Positions 46,633-56,334 of a DNA stretch of 64,000 bases are shown here, piece after piece. This DNA is from Chitinophagaceae bacterium. GTDB lineage: Bacteria > Bacteroidota > Bacteroidia > Chitinophagales > Chitinophagaceae. Made by a program: the position numbers and the translations under genes. Below the pieces are notes generated by a model, which did not search any database, had not been told where the DNA came from, and worked only from the letters and a program-made list of their open reading frames with translations. Every line of letters starts with the position of its first letter. Positions within the stretch are counted from its first letter, which is position 1. The stretch lies in assembly GCA_019638475.1 (NCBI GenBank), contig JAHBTR010000003.1, positions 124,001-188,000 of the forward strand, in the 5' to 3' direction.

Positions 46633-47472
46633 ATGGAAAAGAATAAAATTTTAACCGCCGACATTCTTGACATCATCTTTGAAGGAAGAAATAAAGAATA
46701 TGGAGCATACGATTTGCGTAAAACTTATGTAAAACGTATTACAACAGCTTTTTTAATTACTGTTTCTATTTGTGTATTATTTTTTGTAAGCACATTATTA
46801 GCAAACTCTCGTAGTAAAAATGAAGGAAAAATAATTGTACAAGATGTAGAATTACAAGACTTTCAAGAGCAAGAGGAGAAAAAGCCTGAACCGCCACCAC
46901 CCCCTCCACCTCCAAAGCCTGAACCTCCTAAAGTGGAAATGAAACAATTTACACCTCCTAAAATTGTAAAAGCAGAGGAAGTAAAACCTGATGAAATACC
47001 GCCAGAGGTAACAAAATTAGAAGAAGCTGCCATAGGCACTAAAAACCAAGAAGGTATTAAAGATTTAGGAGTGATAGCTGCACCAGTAGTAGAAGCAGGT
47101 ACAGGCAAACAAGTAGAAGCTCCTAAAGAAGAAGAAGATTATAATAAAATATTTACAGTAGTACAAATAGAAGCTGAGTTTCCTGGTGGAAGAGCTGCTT
47201 GGAATAAATACTTACAACGTAATTTAAACAGTAGCTTACCAATGGATAATGGAGCCCCTCCAGGCAGATATACAGTAAACGTAGTTTTTACAGTAGATAA
47301 AGAAGGAAATGTAAGCGATGTACAAGCAGAAAATGACCCTGGTTATGGCACAAAAGATGAAGCTATGAAAGTAATAAGAAAAGGACCTAAATGGAAACCA
47401 GCTATTCAAAATGGTAGAAATGTAGCTTATCGTCATAAACAAAGTATTACATTTATTGTATCTGAAGATTAA
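46633..47472 (+). CDS. tonB: Energy transducer TonB
   Basis: The protein has 279 residues. The N-terminal segment LTADILDIIFEGRNKEYGAY is typical for Bacteroidota TonB; one helix (about 35-55) follows, then a periplasm-spanning proline-rich part (EPPPPPPPPKPEPP, about 90-105) and the C-terminal TonB domain (about 180-279; FPGGRAAWNKYLQRNL, then GRYTVNVVFTVDKEGNV). It transmits ExbB/ExbD energy to outer-membrane receptors. It is the last gene of the operon and is followed by a terminator. Confidence 0.94.
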   Translation: MEKNKILTADILDIIFEGRNKEYGAYDLRKTYVKRITTAFLITVSICVLFFVSTLLANSRSKNEGKIIVQDVELQDFQEQEEKKPEPPPPPPPPKPEPPKVEMKQFTPPKIVKAEEVKPDEIPPEVTKLEEAAIGTKNQEGIKDLGVIAAPVVEAGTGKQVEAPKEEEDYNKIFTVVQIEAEFPGGRAAWNKYLQRNLNSSLPMDNGAPPGRYTVNVVFTVDKEGNVSDVQAENDPGYGTKDEAMKVIRKGPKWKPAIQNGRNVAYRHKQSITFIVSED

Positions 47473-47493
47473 ACATTATATCTATAAAAAAAT

Positions 47494-47527
47494 AAAAAAG
47501 CTGCCCAATTTTTAGGCAGCTTTTTTA
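47494..47527 (+). terminator. Rho-independent terminator of the exb-tonB operon
   Basis: AAAAAAGCTGCC and GGCAGCTTTTTT pair around CAATTTTTA, followed by T-rich sequence, 22 bases after the tonB stop. Confidence 0.9.
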
Positions 47528-47532
47528 TTATG

Positions 47533-47619
47533 CAGAGGGGAAGGGATTCGAACCCTCGATACAATTACTCGTATACACACTTTCCAGGCGTGCTCCTTCA
47601 ACCACTCGGACACCCCTCT
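47533..47619 (-). tRNA. tRNA-Ser (anticodon GGA)
   Basis: The minus strand folds into a class II tRNA of 87 bases: acceptor stem AGAGGGG/CCCCTCT, D arm with GAGTGGTTGAAGG, anticodon loop CTGGAAA giving GGA, a long variable arm (TACGAGTAATTGTA) and T arm GAGGGTTCGAATCCC. Discriminator G fits serine. The 3' CCA is not fully encoded. It lies head-on to the tonB terminator. Confidence 0.95.
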
Positions 47620-47761
47620 TTTTATTATTTTTAAAGTTTGCAAATGTACATATTATACTATCTTGATTTGTAAAATAATCCAAAGGCTATACATAAATCT
47701 TAGATAGTATTACTTATTTTTCATGTAAATTACACTGCTTTTATCATAAAATTAATTAGTC

Positions 47762-48397
47762 ATGGATTCATATTTCAAACTTTTAGCTGATAATAAAAAA
47801 TGGGCTTCTGAAAAATTGCAGAATAATCCTAATTTTTTTAATAACCTTACCGATATACAGAAGCCAGATTTTTTATGGATTGGTTGTAGCGATAGTCGTG
47901 TACCTGCTAATGAAATTACAGGAACCAACCCTGGCGAAATTTTTGTACATCGTAATGTAGCTAATTTGGTTGTTAATACAGATGTAAATTTATTATCTGT
48001 CTTAGATTATGCTGTAACTTACCTAAATGTAAAACATATTATTGTATGTGGGCATTATGGATGTGGTGGTGTAAAAGCATCTATGGATAATACTGATTAT
48101 AAATATATTTTAAATATGTGGCTTCGTAATATAAAAGATATTCAGCGATTATATTATGATGAACTACAAGCTATAGAAAATGAGAAACTACGATATGATA
48201 GATTGGTTGAGTTGAATGTAAAAGAGCAAGTAATGAATCTTGCTAAAACATCAATCGTTCAAAAAGCATGGAAAAATGGACATTCACCACACTTGCATGG
48301 ATGGGTTTATGATTTAAAGGATGGAATTATAAAATCAATTTTTGAAATGGAAGCAGGTACTCATATCAATCATTTATACGAATTTGATTTTAAATAA
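47762..48397 (+). CDS. can: Beta-class carbonic anhydrase
   Basis: The protein has 211 residues. The zinc site is given by GCSDSRVPANEI (Cys about 42, Asp 44, Arg 46) and HIIVCGHYGCGGVKA (His about 98, Cys about 101). GEIFVHRNVANLV lies between. It interconverts CO2 and bicarbonate in the cytoplasm, supplying bicarbonate for biosynthesis. It is a single gene; its stop lies 5 bases from the end of the opposite permease gene. Confidence 0.95.
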   Translation: MDSYFKLLADNKKWASEKLQNNPNFFNNLTDIQKPDFLWIGCSDSRVPANEITGTNPGEIFVHRNVANLVVNTDVNLLSVLDYAVTYLNVKHIIVCGHYGCGGVKASMDNTDYKYILNMWLRNIKDIQRLYYDELQAIENEKLRYDRLVELNVKEQVMNLAKTSIVQKAWKNGHSPHLHGWVYDLKDGIIKSIFEMEAGTHINHLYEFDFK

Positions 48398-48402
48398 ACT
48401 AA

Positions 48403-49530
48403 CTACATACTCTTTACATTCAAAGCATCTCTTAACCCATTGCCAAGCATATTAAAAGCAAGTACCAATAACATAATAGCCATGCCAGGAGCTAAAGCCA
48501 ACATTGGATTATTGGTAATAATAAAATTGTAATTTTCTTTAATCATTAAACCCCAACTTGGTTGTGGTGGTTGTACACCAACACCTAAAAAACTTAATCC
48601 TGCTTCTATTACAATAGCTCCAGCAAAATTGGCTGCTGCTAATACCATAATTGGTCCTAAAATATTGGGTAAAATATGTTTTACAATAATTCTACTATGG
48701 CTAAAACCTAATACTTTAGCAGCTTCTATATATTCTAATTCTTTGGTAGCCATAACTTGCCCACGAACCAATCTTGCTACATTTACCCACATAGTTAAAC
48801 CAACAGCTATAAACACTTGCCAAAAACCTTTTCCTAAAACAAGGGTAATAGCAAATACTAATAATAATGCAGGAATACTCCAAACTACATTAATAAACCA
48901 CATAATTAAATCATCAATTTTCCCTTTAAAATAACCTGCCACTGCACCCAAAAAAATGCCTATGGTTAATGAAATAATTACTGCTATTAAACCTACACTT
49001 AAACTTACTCTTGTACCAATTATTAACCTACTCAAAATATCTCTACCAAATTTATCAGTACCTAAATAAAATGTTTGTTTAGTGATATTTTGTTCAATAA
49101 ATAATTTTTCAATTCCTTCAATCGTAATATCTCCTTTAGGAATAATTGTTTTATCTATGATTGAAGTAGATTTTTTTTCACTTACTCCATCATCAATATA
49201 TTTTTCATAAATAAGGCTATCATTGTTAAAATGATAATTTATTATAGGGGTATAAATATAATTATCTGTTTTACCATTTAATAAAACCGAAAAGAAGTTA
49301 TTATTAGCAGTTGTTTGTTTTTTTTCTTTTAATAATAAAGTAGAGAACCCTGGTTGTTTACTACCAATTTCAGGAATCATTCTATTGGCATAAGGGCTAT
49401 TATCAGGTGCTATAAAATAGCCAAAAATGCCTAAGAATAAAGCTATTACAATAAGCACCAAAGAAACAGTAGCTCCTTTATTTTTTAAAAAGCGTTTACG
49501 AAAAAAATGGTTGGTATTGCTATTCATCAT
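48403..49530 (-). CDS. ABC transporter permease, DppC/OppC type
   Basis: The protein has 375 residues. The first helix (about 18-40) is followed by an unusually large periplasmic insertion (about 45-165) before the standard permease domain: KFGRDILSRLIIGTRVSLSV, the EAA loop EYIEAAKVLGFSHSRIIVKH, and EAGLSFLGVGVQPPQPSWG. That ending is diagnostic of peptide/nickel-type permeases. No binding protein, second permease or ATPase is adjacent, so its partners are elsewhere. A TAGCTTTG -7 element lies 27 bases upstream of the start. Confidence 0.9.
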   Translation of the reverse strand: MMNSNTNHFFRKRFLKNKGATVSLVLIVIALFLGIFGYFIAPDNSPYANRMIPEIGSKQPGFSTLLLKEKKQTTANNNFFSVLLNGKTDNYIYTPIINYHFNNDSLIYEKYIDDGVSEKKSTSIIDKTIIPKGDITIEGIEKLFIEQNITKQTFYLGTDKFGRDILSRLIIGTRVSLSVGLIAVIISLTIGIFLGAVAGYFKGKIDDLIMWFINVVWSIPALLLVFAITLVLGKGFWQVFIAVGLTMWVNVARLVRGQVMATKELEYIEAAKVLGFSHSRIIVKHILPNILGPIMVLAAANFAGAIVIEAGLSFLGVGVQPPQPSWGLMIKENYNFIITNNPMLALAPGMAIMLLVLAFNMLGNGLRDALNVKSM

Positions 49531-49556
49531 GTTATGGTTGATGCTTCATGGTAATT

Positions 49557-49564
49557 CAAAGCTA
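49557..49564 (-). promoter_or_regulatory. -7 promoter element of the DppC-type permease gene
   Basis: On the minus strand TAGCTTTG fits TAnnTTTG. No -33 TTTG at the usual spacing. Confidence 0.4.
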
Positions 49565-49605
49565 CATACTATATACTTACTATGAACTATTAGCCTATTA
49601 TCTAA

Positions 49606-50766
49606 TTACTTCACATTTCTTCCTTTCCATTGATAGTTTCCAAACTTTCCTAACCAACCACTCATTACAATATACAGTATGTGCAGAGGTTGCATAAAAG
49701 GAAACCACCACACAAATGGTTGTCCAAAAAATTTAGCTACAGGCAGGGCAAAAGAAAGTTCTGATAGTGTTTTTAGTAGTATAAATAATATCCAAAAAGC
49801 CAAACAATCAATAGTAAAAAAACTACACCAAGGAAGTATAAATAATGTAGCATTGAAAAAATATAACCATATTAATACAACAAAAATGCTGGTATCTTTT
49901 GTTTTAAATTGTTCTGCCTTACTTGCCCATCTAATACGTTGGTTGTAAAATGCTTTCCAAGATGGCATAGGATATGTTGTTACAATAGCTTCTTTTGAAA
50001 ATAAAAATGAAACTCCTTTTGGATGTTGTTTTCTTATTTTATTCATCAACAACATATCATCGCCACTGGCAATATTATCAATGTCTTTAAATCCATTTAC
50101 TTGCAAAAAAATATCTTTTCTATAAGCAAGATTTGCCCCATTGCACATATTGTGAAAACCAGCATTAACAGATGCTGCTGTAATGCCTTGCATACTCATA
50201 AAATCTATATACTGAAAGGCTTGTAGCAAAGAGCCATTATTGATAAATGCAACAGGTGCAGCTACAAAAACAGTATTATGTTGTTGAATCCATGCATCAT
50301 AAGTAATTAACCATTTTGTTGGAGCAATACAATCTGCATCTGTTGTAATAATCCATTCTCCTTTGGCATAACTGATAGCATTTTCAATAGCTTTTTTCTT
50401 ATAAGAATTTAATATTTTTCCGCCTAATTCATCTGCAAGTTTTATTAGTTGTACATTATGATATTGTTGTTGAATTTGTTGTACAACAGTAGCAGTTTCA
50501 TCTGTACTATGGTCATCAATAACAATAATTTCAAATAAAGAAGCAGGGTAAGATTGCTGTAAAATAGATAATAAACAATTTTTTATGTATTTATCTTCAT
50601 TACGAGCAGGAATAATGATACTAAAATGTGTGGTAGGTTTGTTATTGTTAGAAGCAGTAAAAGGCTTTAATTGTAAAAACCATTTTCTATATAATAGTAG
50701 TATAGCAGTATAACCTGCATACAAAATAGTTATTAAAATAAGAAAAGCAGTTAACCACATTGGCAC
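49606..50766 (-). CDS. Membrane glycosyltransferase, family 2
   Basis: The protein has 386 residues. It has an N-terminal helix, then a GT-A domain with FSIIIPARNEDKYI, IIVIDDHSTD, WIITTDADC (the DxD-type metal site), a GDDM segment and QRIRWASKAEQF (the QxxRW-like motif of processive enzymes). Three C-terminal helices follow. Such proteins transfer sugars to lipids or polysaccharides at the inner membrane. Donor and acceptor are unknown. It is a single gene. Confidence 0.88.
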   Translation of the reverse strand: MPMWLTAFLILITILYAGYTAILLLYRKWFLQLKPFTASNNNKPTTHFSIIIPARNEDKYIKNCLLSILQQSYPASLFEIIVIDDHSTDETATVVQQIQQQYHNVQLIKLADELGGKILNSYKKKAIENAISYAKGEWIITTDADCIAPTKWLITYDAWIQQHNTVFVAAPVAFINNGSLLQAFQYIDFMSMQGITAASVNAGFHNMCNGANLAYRKDIFLQVNGFKDIDNIASGDDMLLMNKIRKQHPKGVSFLFSKEAIVTTYPMPSWKAFYNQRIRWASKAEQFKTKDTSIFVVLIWLYFFNATLFILPWCSFFTIDCLAFWILFILLKTLSELSFALPVAKFFGQPFVWWFPFMQPLHILYIVMSGWLGKFGNYQWKGRNVK

Positions 50767-50881
50767 AAAGAAACAATTTACTGCAATATAAGCATTGCTT
50801 TTTTCTTATAGCAATAGTTTTCTTTTTTGTTTGTAAGAAACTGCCAGAGGTTTGTAAAACTTTCTGTAATCTTGTTTACAA

Positions 50882-52663
50882 ATGAACATAAAACAGATAT
50901 TATATGCTTTGATAACAGTTGGCTTTTGTGCAACTGTTCAAATATCTGTTGCACAAAATGTAAAGCTAACTATTCATTCAATAGATGATGCTACTAATAT
51001 TTTATATAAAGATTTTTCGCTAAAACAAAATTTTTCTGATACTATTTCTTGCGAAAAATATATTACTCAACTTCCTTCTTTATTACAATCAAAAGGTTAT
51101 ATCAGCGCTGCTTTAGATAGTATTATAAAGCAAAATAACCATTACACTGTTTATGTTTTTGTAGGAGAAAAATATATTTGGAAAGAACTAAAAATTAAAG
51201 AACAAGATAAATTAATTTTATCAGCAGCAAGTATAAAGCAAAATATTTTTTATCAAAAGCCATTTAACCCAGAAGTTGTAAAGCAGGTACAAGAAAAATT
51301 ATTAGATTATTTTGAAATTATAGGCTATCCTTTTGCTTCTATTGGTTTTGATAGTTTAGTCATTGAGAATAAAGAAGTAAGTGCCCAACTATTAATCAAT
51401 AAAGGTATTTTGTATAAAATGGATAGCATAAAAATTATAGGTAATGCAAAAATTAGTAAAAACTTTTTGTACAAATATTTATCAATGCCTATGGGTGGTA
51501 TTTATAATATTGAAAAGCTACAATCGGTAGAAAAAAAATTAACTGCCTTGCCTTATATAACACAAACACAACCATTGCAATTAACTATGTTAGGCAGTAG
51601 TTTTATTACCAATGTATTTTTGAACAATAAAAAAAGTAATCAGGTAGATGCTATTATTGGTTTAATGCCAGAAAATCCACAAACAGGAGGCTCTTTATTA
51701 TTAACAGTTGATGCAAAATTAAAACTACAAAATGCTTTTGCTACAGGAGAAACCATTGGTTTAATATGGCAACAAATTCAGCCAAAATCTCCCAGATTGA
51801 ATATACAATTTCAGCGTCCATATATTTTTAATACACAGTTTGGTGTAGATGCTTATTTTGATTTATTCAAAAAAGATTCTTCTTTTCTAAATATTCAAGC
51901 AGCAGTTGGTATTAATTATATGCCAAGTACACAGCAAAATGTAAAATTATTTTTTCAGTCTTACAGAACCAATTTATTAGAGGTAGATACCAGCACCATT
52001 AAGTTTACCAAACAATTACCAGATGTAGTAGATGTGTCTGTTAATAGTATTGCAGCAGAATATAATTTTAATAATACTAACTATACATTTAATCCACGTT
52101 CAGGCAATGACATAAATGTCAAAACATCGGTAGGTACAAGAACCATCAGAAAAAATAATACAATTTCGCAAATAAAAGACCCCAATTTTAATTACAATAG
52201 TTTGTATGATAGTGTGCAGATACACACTTATCAGTTAAATGTGCAAATAAAAGCAGCCCATTATTTTCCTTTAGGAAAATATGCTACATTAAAAACTGCA
52301 TTACAAAGTGGTATTATTAATAGTCCTTCTATTTTTAGAAATGAAATGTTTAGAATAGGTGGCATAAAATTATTAAGAGGCTTTGATGAAGAAAGTATTT
52401 TTACAGATAAATATATTGTTGGTACAACAGAGTTTCGTTATTTATATGGACAAAATGCTTACTTCTGTGGCTTTACAGATATTGGTTATACTTATAATAC
52501 TATTACACAAAAAAAATATTATTATGTAGGCATTGGTACAGGCATTTCTTTTGAAACCAAACAAGGTATTTTTAATATTATGATAGCTGCTGGTAAAAGA
52601 AATGATTTGCCATTAAGTTTACGTCAATCAAAAATTCATATAGGTTTTGTTAGTTTGTTTTAA
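50882..52663 (+). CDS. BamA/TamA-like outer-membrane beta-barrel protein with POTRA region
   Basis: The protein has 593 residues with a signal peptide (about 1-24, ending SVAQ). The N-terminal half contains POTRA-like stretches (SKGYISAALDSI, YKMDSIKIIGNAKISKNFLY, YNIEKLQSVEKKLTALPYI). The C-terminal half is a barrel with GIKLLRGFDEESI (about 493-506), the RGF/Y motif of the Omp85 superfamily, and an end in GFVSLF with the final aromatic. It is shorter than BamA, so an accessory Omp85 role is likely. TAATCTTG, 10 bases upstream, may be the -7 element. yqeY follows. Confidence 0.85.
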   Translation: MNIKQILYALITVGFCATVQISVAQNVKLTIHSIDDATNILYKDFSLKQNFSDTISCEKYITQLPSLLQSKGYISAALDSIIKQNNHYTVYVFVGEKYIWKELKIKEQDKLILSAASIKQNIFYQKPFNPEVVKQVQEKLLDYFEIIGYPFASIGFDSLVIENKEVSAQLLINKGILYKMDSIKIIGNAKISKNFLYKYLSMPMGGIYNIEKLQSVEKKLTALPYITQTQPLQLTMLGSSFITNVFLNNKKSNQVDAIIGLMPENPQTGGSLLLTVDAKLKLQNAFATGETIGLIWQQIQPKSPRLNIQFQRPYIFNTQFGVDAYFDLFKKDSSFLNIQAAVGINYMPSTQQNVKLFFQSYRTNLLEVDTSTIKFTKQLPDVVDVSVNSIAAEYNFNNTNYTFNPRSGNDINVKTSVGTRTIRKNNTISQIKDPNFNYNSLYDSVQIHTYQLNVQIKAAHYFPLGKYATLKTALQSGIINSPSIFRNEMFRIGGIKLLRGFDEESIFTDKYIVGTTEFRYLYGQNAYFCGFTDIGYTYNTITQKKYYYVGIGTGISFETKQGIFNIMIAAGKRNDLPLSLRQSKIHIGFVSLF

Positions 52664-52713
52664 TAAAAATTCTATTTAAAATACGTAGCTTTACAGCCTT
52701 AAAGAATTATACT

Positions 52714-53163
52714 ATGAGTTTAGAAACACAAGTTATGGCAGAAATGAAAGAAGCCATGAAAGCCAAAGCAGAAGCATCTTTACGTGGATTGCGTGCTATA
52801 AAAGCTGAAATTATAAAAGCTAAAACAGAGCCTGGTGCCAATGGACAAATAACAGAAGAAGGAGAATTAAAATTATTGCAAAAATTGGTTAAGCAACGTA
52901 AGGATAGTTTAGAAATTTATACACAACAAAACCGTGCAGACCTTGCTCAAAAAGAGCAAGAAGAAATTAGTATTATAGAAAGATTTTTACCCAAGCAATT
53001 AAGTGAAGCAGAATTAGAAGAAGTTATCAAAGCTATTATAACTTCTACAGGAGCAAGCTCTGCTATAGACATGGGAAAAGTAATGGGTATTGCAACCAAA
53101 CAACTTGCAGGAAAATCTGATGGCAAAACGATTAGTGCTACAGTAAAAAAATTATTAGGGTAA
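52714..53163 (+). CDS. yqeY: GatB/YqeY domain protein
   Basis: The protein has 149 residues. It starts MSLETQVMAEMKEAMKAKAE and has LRGLRAIKAEIIKAKTE, then KQRKDSLEIYTQQNRADLAQ and FLPKQLSEAELEEVIK, all typical for YqeY. It resembles the tail domain of GatB that contacts tRNA, but stand-alone YqeY has no settled role. TAGCTTTAC upstream could be a -7 element. It lies between the Omp85-like gene and cvpA, all on the + strand. Confidence 0.92.
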   Translation: MSLETQVMAEMKEAMKAKAEASLRGLRAIKAEIIKAKTEPGANGQITEEGELKLLQKLVKQRKDSLEIYTQQNRADLAQKEQEEISIIERFLPKQLSEAELEEVIKAIITSTGASSAIDMGKVMGIATKQLAGKSDGKTISATVKKLLG

Positions 53164-53189
53164 AAATAGGGTATGATTAGATATGCATT

Positions 53190-53726
53190 ATGATAATTGA
53201 TTCTATATTCAGCTTACTACTTGTATTGGCTATTATAAAAGGTTTTAAACGTGGGTTTGTAGTAGCTGTATTTTCTACTCTTGCAGTTTTAATAGGACTT
53301 GTTGCAGCAGTAAAACTAAGTGCTGTTACTGCTAATTATTTGCAAGAAAAAGTAAATATTTCTATAACATGGTTGCCCTTTCTTTCATTTGCAATAGTTA
53401 TGTTTGTTACAATACTATTGGTTAGATTAATAGCTAATATTATAGAGAAAACAGTAGAGCTTGCATTAATGGACTGGATAAATAAATTAGCAGGTATAGC
53501 TTTATACATTATACTATATAGCACAGTTTTTAGTGTATTACTTTTTTATGTTGCAGAAATGAAATTAATTTCTTCTGAAACTATTCAGGCTTCTAAAACA
53601 TACAATTTTATTCAACCATTAGGACCCAAAGCTATTAATAGTATAGGATTTATTATTCCAGTATTTAAAAATCTTTTTCATCAATTAGAAACATTTTTTT
53701 CTGCTATTGCTACTAATACTAATTAA
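53190..53726 (+). CDS. cvpA: CvpA-family membrane protein
   Basis: The protein has 178 residues with four hydrophobic segments (about 1-22, 28-50, 63-85, 98-122). The opening IIDSIFSLLLVLAIIKGFKRGFVVAVFS is the CvpA pattern (here from residue 2). CvpA proteins were named for colicin V production and affect envelope stability. It starts 26 bases after yqeY on the same strand. Confidence 0.85.
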   Translation: MIIDSIFSLLLVLAIIKGFKRGFVVAVFSTLAVLIGLVAAVKLSAVTANYLQEKVNISITWLPFLSFAIVMFVTILLVRLIANIIEKTVELALMDWINKLAGIALYIILYSTVFSVLLFYVAEMKLISSETIQASKTYNFIQPLGPKAINSIGFIIPVFKNLFHQLETFFSAIATNTN

Positions 53727-54272
53727 AAGCATTGCTGTAACAATAATAATATTTGATTACTGTAGGTAAAAAAATTATACGCAATATTTTTTTGAGAATA
53801 AATTATAAAATTAAAAAGTGCCGCAAGGGCGACACTTTATATATGGATGGGTTAGTAAGTACTGGGAAAATAAATTTCCCACCACAATAATAAAAATACT
53901 TTTCACTGTAACAAAAAAAATTATAGACAAATTTATTAACATTTTCATTTTAATTGTGAATAGACTTTACATATTTATACTGAGAACTTTAAGACACATA
54001 CACAATAATTAGTAATACAGTAATAAAATTTTTAAAAACAAATCTTGTGTAATATTGATGAATAAAGCGTTTTAATAAATTTTGTTGTATAATAAATTGA
54101 TGGTTACTACAAAATAAAATTTATTTATTGTAAGAAATGCTATTCAAAAATGAAAATAATCTTGGTTATAATTTTTTTTAGATAAGCTGTATCTTTTATT
54201 AAAATTTGTTAGCAGATTAATATTTTTTGCAAAAAATCAATTATTGATAAACTAAGACTCATTGCTTTGAAA
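53727..54272. other. Long non-coding stretch with two hairpins
   Basis: AAGTGCCGC (53816) and GCGACACTT (to 53837) form a short stem; GGGAAA and TTTCCC (53864-53880) form a second. The first resembles AAGTGTCGC-type palindromes common between Bacteroidota genes. The rest is very AT-rich; an open frame of 64 codons from 53818 begins inside the hairpin and is not believed. Confidence 0.45.
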
Positions 54273-54312
54273 TAAAAAAATCTGATGCAATTACTACATC
54301 AGATTTTTTATT
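54273..54312 (-). terminator. Rho-independent terminator of the M20 dipeptidase gene
   Basis: AAAAAATCTGATG and CATCAGATTTTTT pair around a 9-base loop, with T-rich ends on both strands, 18 bases after the dipeptidase stop. Confidence 0.85.
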
Positions 54313-54329
54313 TTATTGTTGAAGAATGA

Positions 54330-55697
54330 TTATTTCATTTCATCATAAAATTTATGAAAGTATGGAATCGTTTCTATGCCTTTGTAATAATTGAAAATAT
54401 CATATTTTTCATTAGGGCTATGTAAGTTATCACTATCTAAACCAAAGCCCATGAATACAGTTTTTAATCCTAAAATACTTTCAAATAAAGCTGTAATAGG
54501 AATACTACCACCACCACGTACAGGTATAGGAGCTTTACCAAAAGTAGCTTCTATTGCTTTTGCAGCAGCTTTGTATTCTATACTATCTACTGGTGTCATA
54601 TAAGGGTCTCCACCATGATGCAAACTTGCTTTTAATGTTATATAAGCTGGTGCTATTTTTTTCAAATGGTCAATTAATAATTTTTCTGTTTTTGCTGTTG
54701 TTTGATTAGGTACTAATCTGCAACTAATTTTTGCAAAAGCCTTACTTGGTAAAACAGTTTTTGCACCTTCACCAGTATAACCACCCCAAATGCCATTTAC
54801 TTCCAATGTAGGGCGAATGCCTGTACGTTCATTGGTTGTATAACCTTTTTCTCCCCATAATTCTTTTACACCTAAATCATTTTTATATTCTTCTTCGCTG
54901 TAAGGAGCATTGGCTAATTGTTTTCTTTCTGCATCGCTACACAGCACCACATCATCATAAAAACCAGGAATGGTTATGTGATTATTTTCATCGTGCAATG
55001 AAGCAATCATTTTAGCTAATATAGTAATAGGATTTGCAACAGCACCACCATATACGCCACTATGCAAATCTCTGTTGGGTCCTGTTACTTCTACTTCTAT
55101 ATAAGTTAATCCTCTTACACCTACATCTATACTTGGATTTTCCATACTTAGCATAGCAGTATCGCTTATTAAAATAACATCGGCTTTTAAAAGTTCTTTT
55201 TGGTCTTCTAAAAACTTGCCTAAATTAGCACTACCTACTTCTTCTTCTCCTTCTATTAAAAATTTTACATTGACAGAAAGGGTATTTGTTTTTACCATTG
55301 TTTCTAATGCTTTTACATGCATATAGAATTGTCCTTTATCATCACAAGCACCTCTTGCAAAAATTTTTCCATCTTTAATGGTAGGATTAAAAGGGTCATT
55401 GTGCCAAAGGTTTAAAGGGTCTGCGGGTTGTACATCATAATGTCCATAAACCAGCACTGTTGGTTTTGAAGCATCAATAATTTTTTCTCCATAAACTACA
55501 GGATGTCCTGCTGTGGTATAAACAGTTGCTTTATCTGCACCTGCTTCTAATAAACGTTGCTTTACAACTTCAGCACATTTATTCATATCTTCTTTATGTT
55601 CACTTCTTGCACTTACACTTGGTATGCGTAATAAGTCTAACAATTCATTTAAGAAGCGTTCTTTGTTTTGTTCTTGATATTCTTTCCAAACTTGCAT
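54330..55697 (-). CDS. M20-family dipeptidase
   Basis: The protein has 455 residues without a signal peptide. Motifs in order: VLVYGHYDVQPADPLNLWHN (first zinc His, catalytic Asp), FARGACDDKGQFYMH (bridging Asp), FLIEGEEEVGSANL (catalytic Glu pair), ISDTAMLSM, then GGGSIPI and DSNLHSPNEKYD (last zinc His). The lid domain lies between about 195 and 330. It hydrolyses dipeptides, like carnosinase-type enzymes. A TACATTCG near-match to the -7 element lies about 25 bases upstream. Confidence 0.93.
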   Translation of the reverse strand: MQVWKEYQEQNKERFLNELLDLLRIPSVSARSEHKEDMNKCAEVVKQRLLEAGADKATVYTTAGHPVVYGEKIIDASKPTVLVYGHYDVQPADPLNLWHNDPFNPTIKDGKIFARGACDDKGQFYMHVKALETMVKTNTLSVNVKFLIEGEEEVGSANLGKFLEDQKELLKADVILISDTAMLSMENPSIDVGVRGLTYIEVEVTGPNRDLHSGVYGGAVANPITILAKMIASLHDENNHITIPGFYDDVVLCSDAERKQLANAPYSEEEYKNDLGVKELWGEKGYTTNERTGIRPTLEVNGIWGGYTGEGAKTVLPSKAFAKISCRLVPNQTTAKTEKLLIDHLKKIAPAYITLKASLHHGGDPYMTPVDSIEYKAAAKAIEATFGKAPIPVRGGGSIPITALFESILGLKTVFMGFGLDSDNLHSPNEKYDIFNYYKGIETIPYFHKFYDEMK

Positions 55698-55745
55698 GGC
55701 AATAATTGTTTAGTGAGCAACGAATGTAGGAATGTTTTTTTAAAC

Positions 55746-55892
55746 CAATATTTAATACGCCCTGTTTTTTCTGAACATAAAGACCCATTTGACCGTTTAA
55801 TCATTGCAACAGCCATTACAGAAAAAATACCTATTATTTCATCTGATAAAAAATTTGATTTGTATAAAGACTTAGTAGAAGCAATTTGGTAA
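55746..55892 (+). pseudogene. C-terminal remnant of a VapC/PIN-domain toxin
   Basis: The frame ends with HKDPFDRLIIATAITEKIPI, then SSDKKFDLYKDL, the last third of type II PIN toxins (DPFDR and SSDxxF carry acidic active-site residues). The first two thirds, including the first aspartate, and the antitoxin are missing. The frame runs back into the dipeptidase start region without any PIN sequence. Confidence 0.65.
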
Positions 55893-56109
55893 ATTCATTA
55901 ATATTTCTCGCCAAATTTTGTGCTAATGCAAATACATTACTTTACTATTTTTTTTTAAACCACGCCTAATAATATATTTAATCAAACAGAATGTAATAGG
56001 GAATCAACTAAAAGAAAATTATTTTATTGCTTAGGCAGTGTTTTGCTTTACTCTATGGGTTTTATTTTTTGTTAAGTTTTATTTTGTAACTTGCGTTAAA
56101 CACAATACT

Positions 56110-56334
56110 ATGACACTAACTAAAATATATCAAGTAGAAAATGACAAAGTAGTTATAGACTTACCAGAGGCTTTTAAAAACAAAAAACAACTACTAATAA
56201 CTTTGAATGACGTAACAGACAGCAAAATTCATAAACTTAATATGCTAAAAAAAGCAGCTAAGTACCCTCTTTTTCTTGCTGATGTAGCAGAAATAAACAA
56301 CGAATTCTCCACAGTAGAACATGAAAATCTATGA
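56110..56334 (+). CDS. Antitoxin of the PemK/MazF-type pair
   Basis: The protein has 74 residues from the ATG at 56110; an ATG at 56038 would add a hydrophobic stretch that no antitoxin has. The start MTLTKIYQVENDKVVIDLPE suggests a short beta-sheet DNA-binding part (AbrB/MazE-like or a type without a name), and the acidic end FSTVEHENL would bind the toxin. Its stop overlaps the toxin start in ATGA, a sign of translational coupling. Such antitoxins usually repress their own operon. No close family is recognised. Confidence 0.75.
   Translation: MTLTKIYQVENDKVVIDLPEAFKNKKQLLITLNDVTDSKIHKLNMLKKAAKYPLFLADVAEINNEFSTVEHENL

Noticed and set aside
46863..47108. Glycine/serine-rich open frame opposite tonB
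   Set aside because: Antisense image of the proline-rich TonB linker.
53818..54012. Open frame of 64 codons in the gap after cvpA
   Set aside because: Begins in a hairpin and codes for a lysine/isoleucine-rich chain expected of AT-rich non-coding DNA; no start signal.
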